Part shown: piece by piece, positions 5,975 to 7,350 of the stretch
How the letters are laid out: each line of letters starts with the position of its first letter
Position numbering within the stretch: the first letter of the stretch is position 1
Source of the DNA: Prochloron sp. SP5CPC1
GTDB taxonomy: Bacteria; Cyanobacteriota; Cyanobacteriia; Cyanobacteriales; Prochloraceae
Length of the DNA stretch: 7,350 nucleotides
Assembly: GCA_014323965.1 (NCBI GenBank)
Contig: JACONB010000081.1
Location: 1-7,350 of the forward strand
Direction of reading: 5' to 3'
The notes under the pieces: model-generated
Seen by the model: the letters and a program-made list of their open reading frames with translations, nothing else
What the model was told of the DNA's origin: nothing
Database searches by the model: none
Position numbers and translations under genes: made by a program

Positions 5975-7350
5975 ATGGTGGATATGGGTGAAGCATTATC
6001 TCAGTGGGAAAATCTGCAAAACTGGGTGAATAATTTGCTGGAACTGCTGGAGCGAGAACCATCTTTGAGAATGCAGCAGGATACTACTGCTATTGAAACG
6101 GCACTGCGGAAGGTGGTTTCTCCTAAATTTGAAATTGTCTTTGGGGGTGCTTTTAGTGCTGGGAAGTCTATGCTTATCAATGCGCTACTGGAGCGAGAGC
6201 TGCTTTATAGTGCAGAGGGACATGCTACGGGAACGGAATGTTATATTGAATATGCTTCCCAGGAAGAGGAAAGAGTGGTGCTGACTTTCTTGAGTGAAGA
6301 GGAAGTTTCTGCAACTGCTAACGCCCTCTGTCAGCGGTTAGAACTAACAATACCAGATAGTGTCACCAGTGAGGAAGCTAGGGAGCTGCTCCAGGAAGCC
6401 TGTGATACCATTATTGAGATTCAAGGTGGTGAAAGCAAGTCGGAGAAAGCTAAACAAGCTAAAGCACTCCAGCTGCTTTTGAAGGGATATGACGAGAACA
6501 AGGATCGCCTTCACCCCACCATGAATAAAACCTATTCTATGGAGCAGTTGAATTTCTCCAACCTCTCTGAAGCAGCAAGTTACGCTCGTCGGGGAAGTAA
6601 TAGTGCGATTCTGAAGCGGTTGCAATATTACTGTCATCACCCTTTATTAGAGGATGGCAATGTTTTCGTGGATATGCCAGGAATTGATGCTCCCGTGGAG
6701 AAGGACGCTCAACTAACCTATAGCAAAATCGAAGCTCCTGAAACTTCCGCAGTTATTTGTGTCCTCAAACCAGCTGCTGCGGGGGATATGACGAAAGAAG
6801 AAACGGAGTTGCTGGAAAAAATGCGCTCTAATGTGGGTATTGGCGAGCGAGTCTTTTATGTCTTTAACCGCATTGACGAAACTTGGTACAATGCTCAACT
6901 GCGTCAAAGATTGGAGCGTCTGATTCAAACTGAGTTTCGGGATACTCCTCGGGTTTATCAAACTAGCGGTTTGCTGGGTTTCTATGGCAGTCAGCTTAAA
7001 TATACCAGCTCCGAAGATAGATTTGGTTTAGACTCTATTTTTGCTGAGAGTGTGAAAGGTTTAGGGGGAGAGGAGGAAACTCCTCAATTTGTGAGCGAGT
7101 TTAACAATTACTGTGCTAACTCCGGGAAACTGACTCGCACTAACTTTAAAGTTTCCGTCAATAGCTACGAAACTCCCAACGAAAACTATGTGAGGATTCT
7201 TCAAGAGTGCGGTGTTCCCCTCCTGAAACAGTTAATTGCCCATAGTGGCATTGAAGAATTTCGCCAGGGGATCACTCGTTATCTGACGGAAGAAAAACGT
7301 CCCCAGCTATTTACTAGTTTAGCCGATGAACTTCAACCTCTCTGTATAGC
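5975..7350 (+). CDS. Dynamin-like GTPase, 3' end beyond the window
   Basis: 458 complete codons, open at the right edge with no stop. GTPase motifs are clear: P-loop GAFSAGKS at 58-65 (G1); HATGTE at 83-88 with Thr85 or Thr87 as switch I (G2); VFVDMPGID at 230-238 with DxPG (G3); and NRID at 298-301 (G4). The P-loop is followed by SMLINALLE, as in bacterial dynamin-like proteins. Family members bind and remodel membranes, usually after GTP-driven assembly. About 140 residues separate G2 from G3, longer than in a minimal G domain; this stretch is rich in Glu, Lys and Ala and looks helical. The region after about 310 is mixed and probably enters the helical stalk. It follows the RDD membrane protein by 17 nt with its own good ribosome site. 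The specific subfamily and full length cannot be judged from this part. Confidence 0.85.
   Translation, partial: MVDMGEALSQWENLQNWVNNLLELLEREPSLRMQQDTTAIETALRKVVSPKFEIVFGGAFSAGKSMLINALLERELLYSAEGHATGTECYIEYASQEEERVVLTFLSEEEVSATANALCQRLELTIPDSVTSEEARELLQEACDTIIEIQGGESKSEKAKQAKALQLLLKGYDENKDRLHPTMNKTYSMEQLNFSNLSEAASYARRGSNSAILKRLQYYCHHPLLEDGNVFVDMPGIDAPVEKDAQLTYSKIEAPETSAVICVLKPAAAGDMTKEETELLEKMRSNVGIGERVFYVFNRIDETWYNAQLRQRLERLIQTEFRDTPRVYQTSGLLGFYGSQLKYTSSEDRFGLDSIFAESVKGLGGEEETPQFVSEFNNYCANSGKLTRTNFKVSVNSYETPNENYVRILQECGVPLLKQLIAHSGIEEFRQGITRYLTEEKRPQLFTSLADELQPLCI

Noticed and set aside
6093..6961. Three small open frames (6093-6284 plus; 6344-6640 and 6713-6961 minus)
   Set aside because: All lie inside the dynamin-like gene, whose frame carries the GTPase motifs; they have no family resemblance.

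Overview
The window (about 7.35 kb, moderate G+C by eye) looks like chromosomal DNA of a cyanobacterium, probably a filamentous one. Three things point that way: a HIP1 octamer (GCGATCGC, 4424-4431), short GCGCAAAG-type tandem repeats of the kind scattered through cyanobacterial genomes, and an Rpn-type PD-(D/E)XK protein with a DUF4351-like tail, a family very common in these genomes. The species cannot be named from this sequence.

Layout: (1) 41-4284, plus strand: a two-gene unit. The first gene encodes a secreted copper radical oxidase of the galactose oxidase/glyoxal oxidase/GlxA type with every catalytic residue in place. After 32 nt and a strong Shine-Dalgarno comes a DyP-type heme peroxidase fused to a C-terminal LamG (concanavalin A-like) domain. 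(2) 4290-4318: a perfect 10-bp stem-loop between convergent genes. (3) 4321-5325, minus strand: an Rpn-family nuclease-like protein carrying eight full 12-bp in-frame tandem repeats near its 3' end. (4) 5338-5399: a short divergent intergenic stretch, AT-rich and then an 8-bp tandem repeat. (5) 5400-5957, plus strand: an RDD-family membrane protein whose 3' end contains a degenerate inverted copy of the same repeat. (6) 5975 to the right edge, plus strand: the first 458 codons of a dynamin-like GTPase, open at the window edge. No stretch over 300 bases lacks a gene.

How the genes may work together: the oxidase should convert an aldehyde or alcohol and O2 into oxidised product and H2O2, and the DyP partner is a peroxidase that consumes H2O2. 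The pairing resembles the Streptomyces GlxA (copper radical oxidase) and DtpA (DyP peroxidase) pair, and functionally the fungal glyoxal oxidase/peroxidase couples. Here the two sit next to each other and the peroxidase carries a possible glycan-binding domain. This is the best candidate in the window for a poorly described system, perhaps for modifying extracellular or sheath polysaccharide. The RDD and dynamin-like genes look like a second operon, probably concerned with membranes. The Rpn gene appears to be an independent unit.
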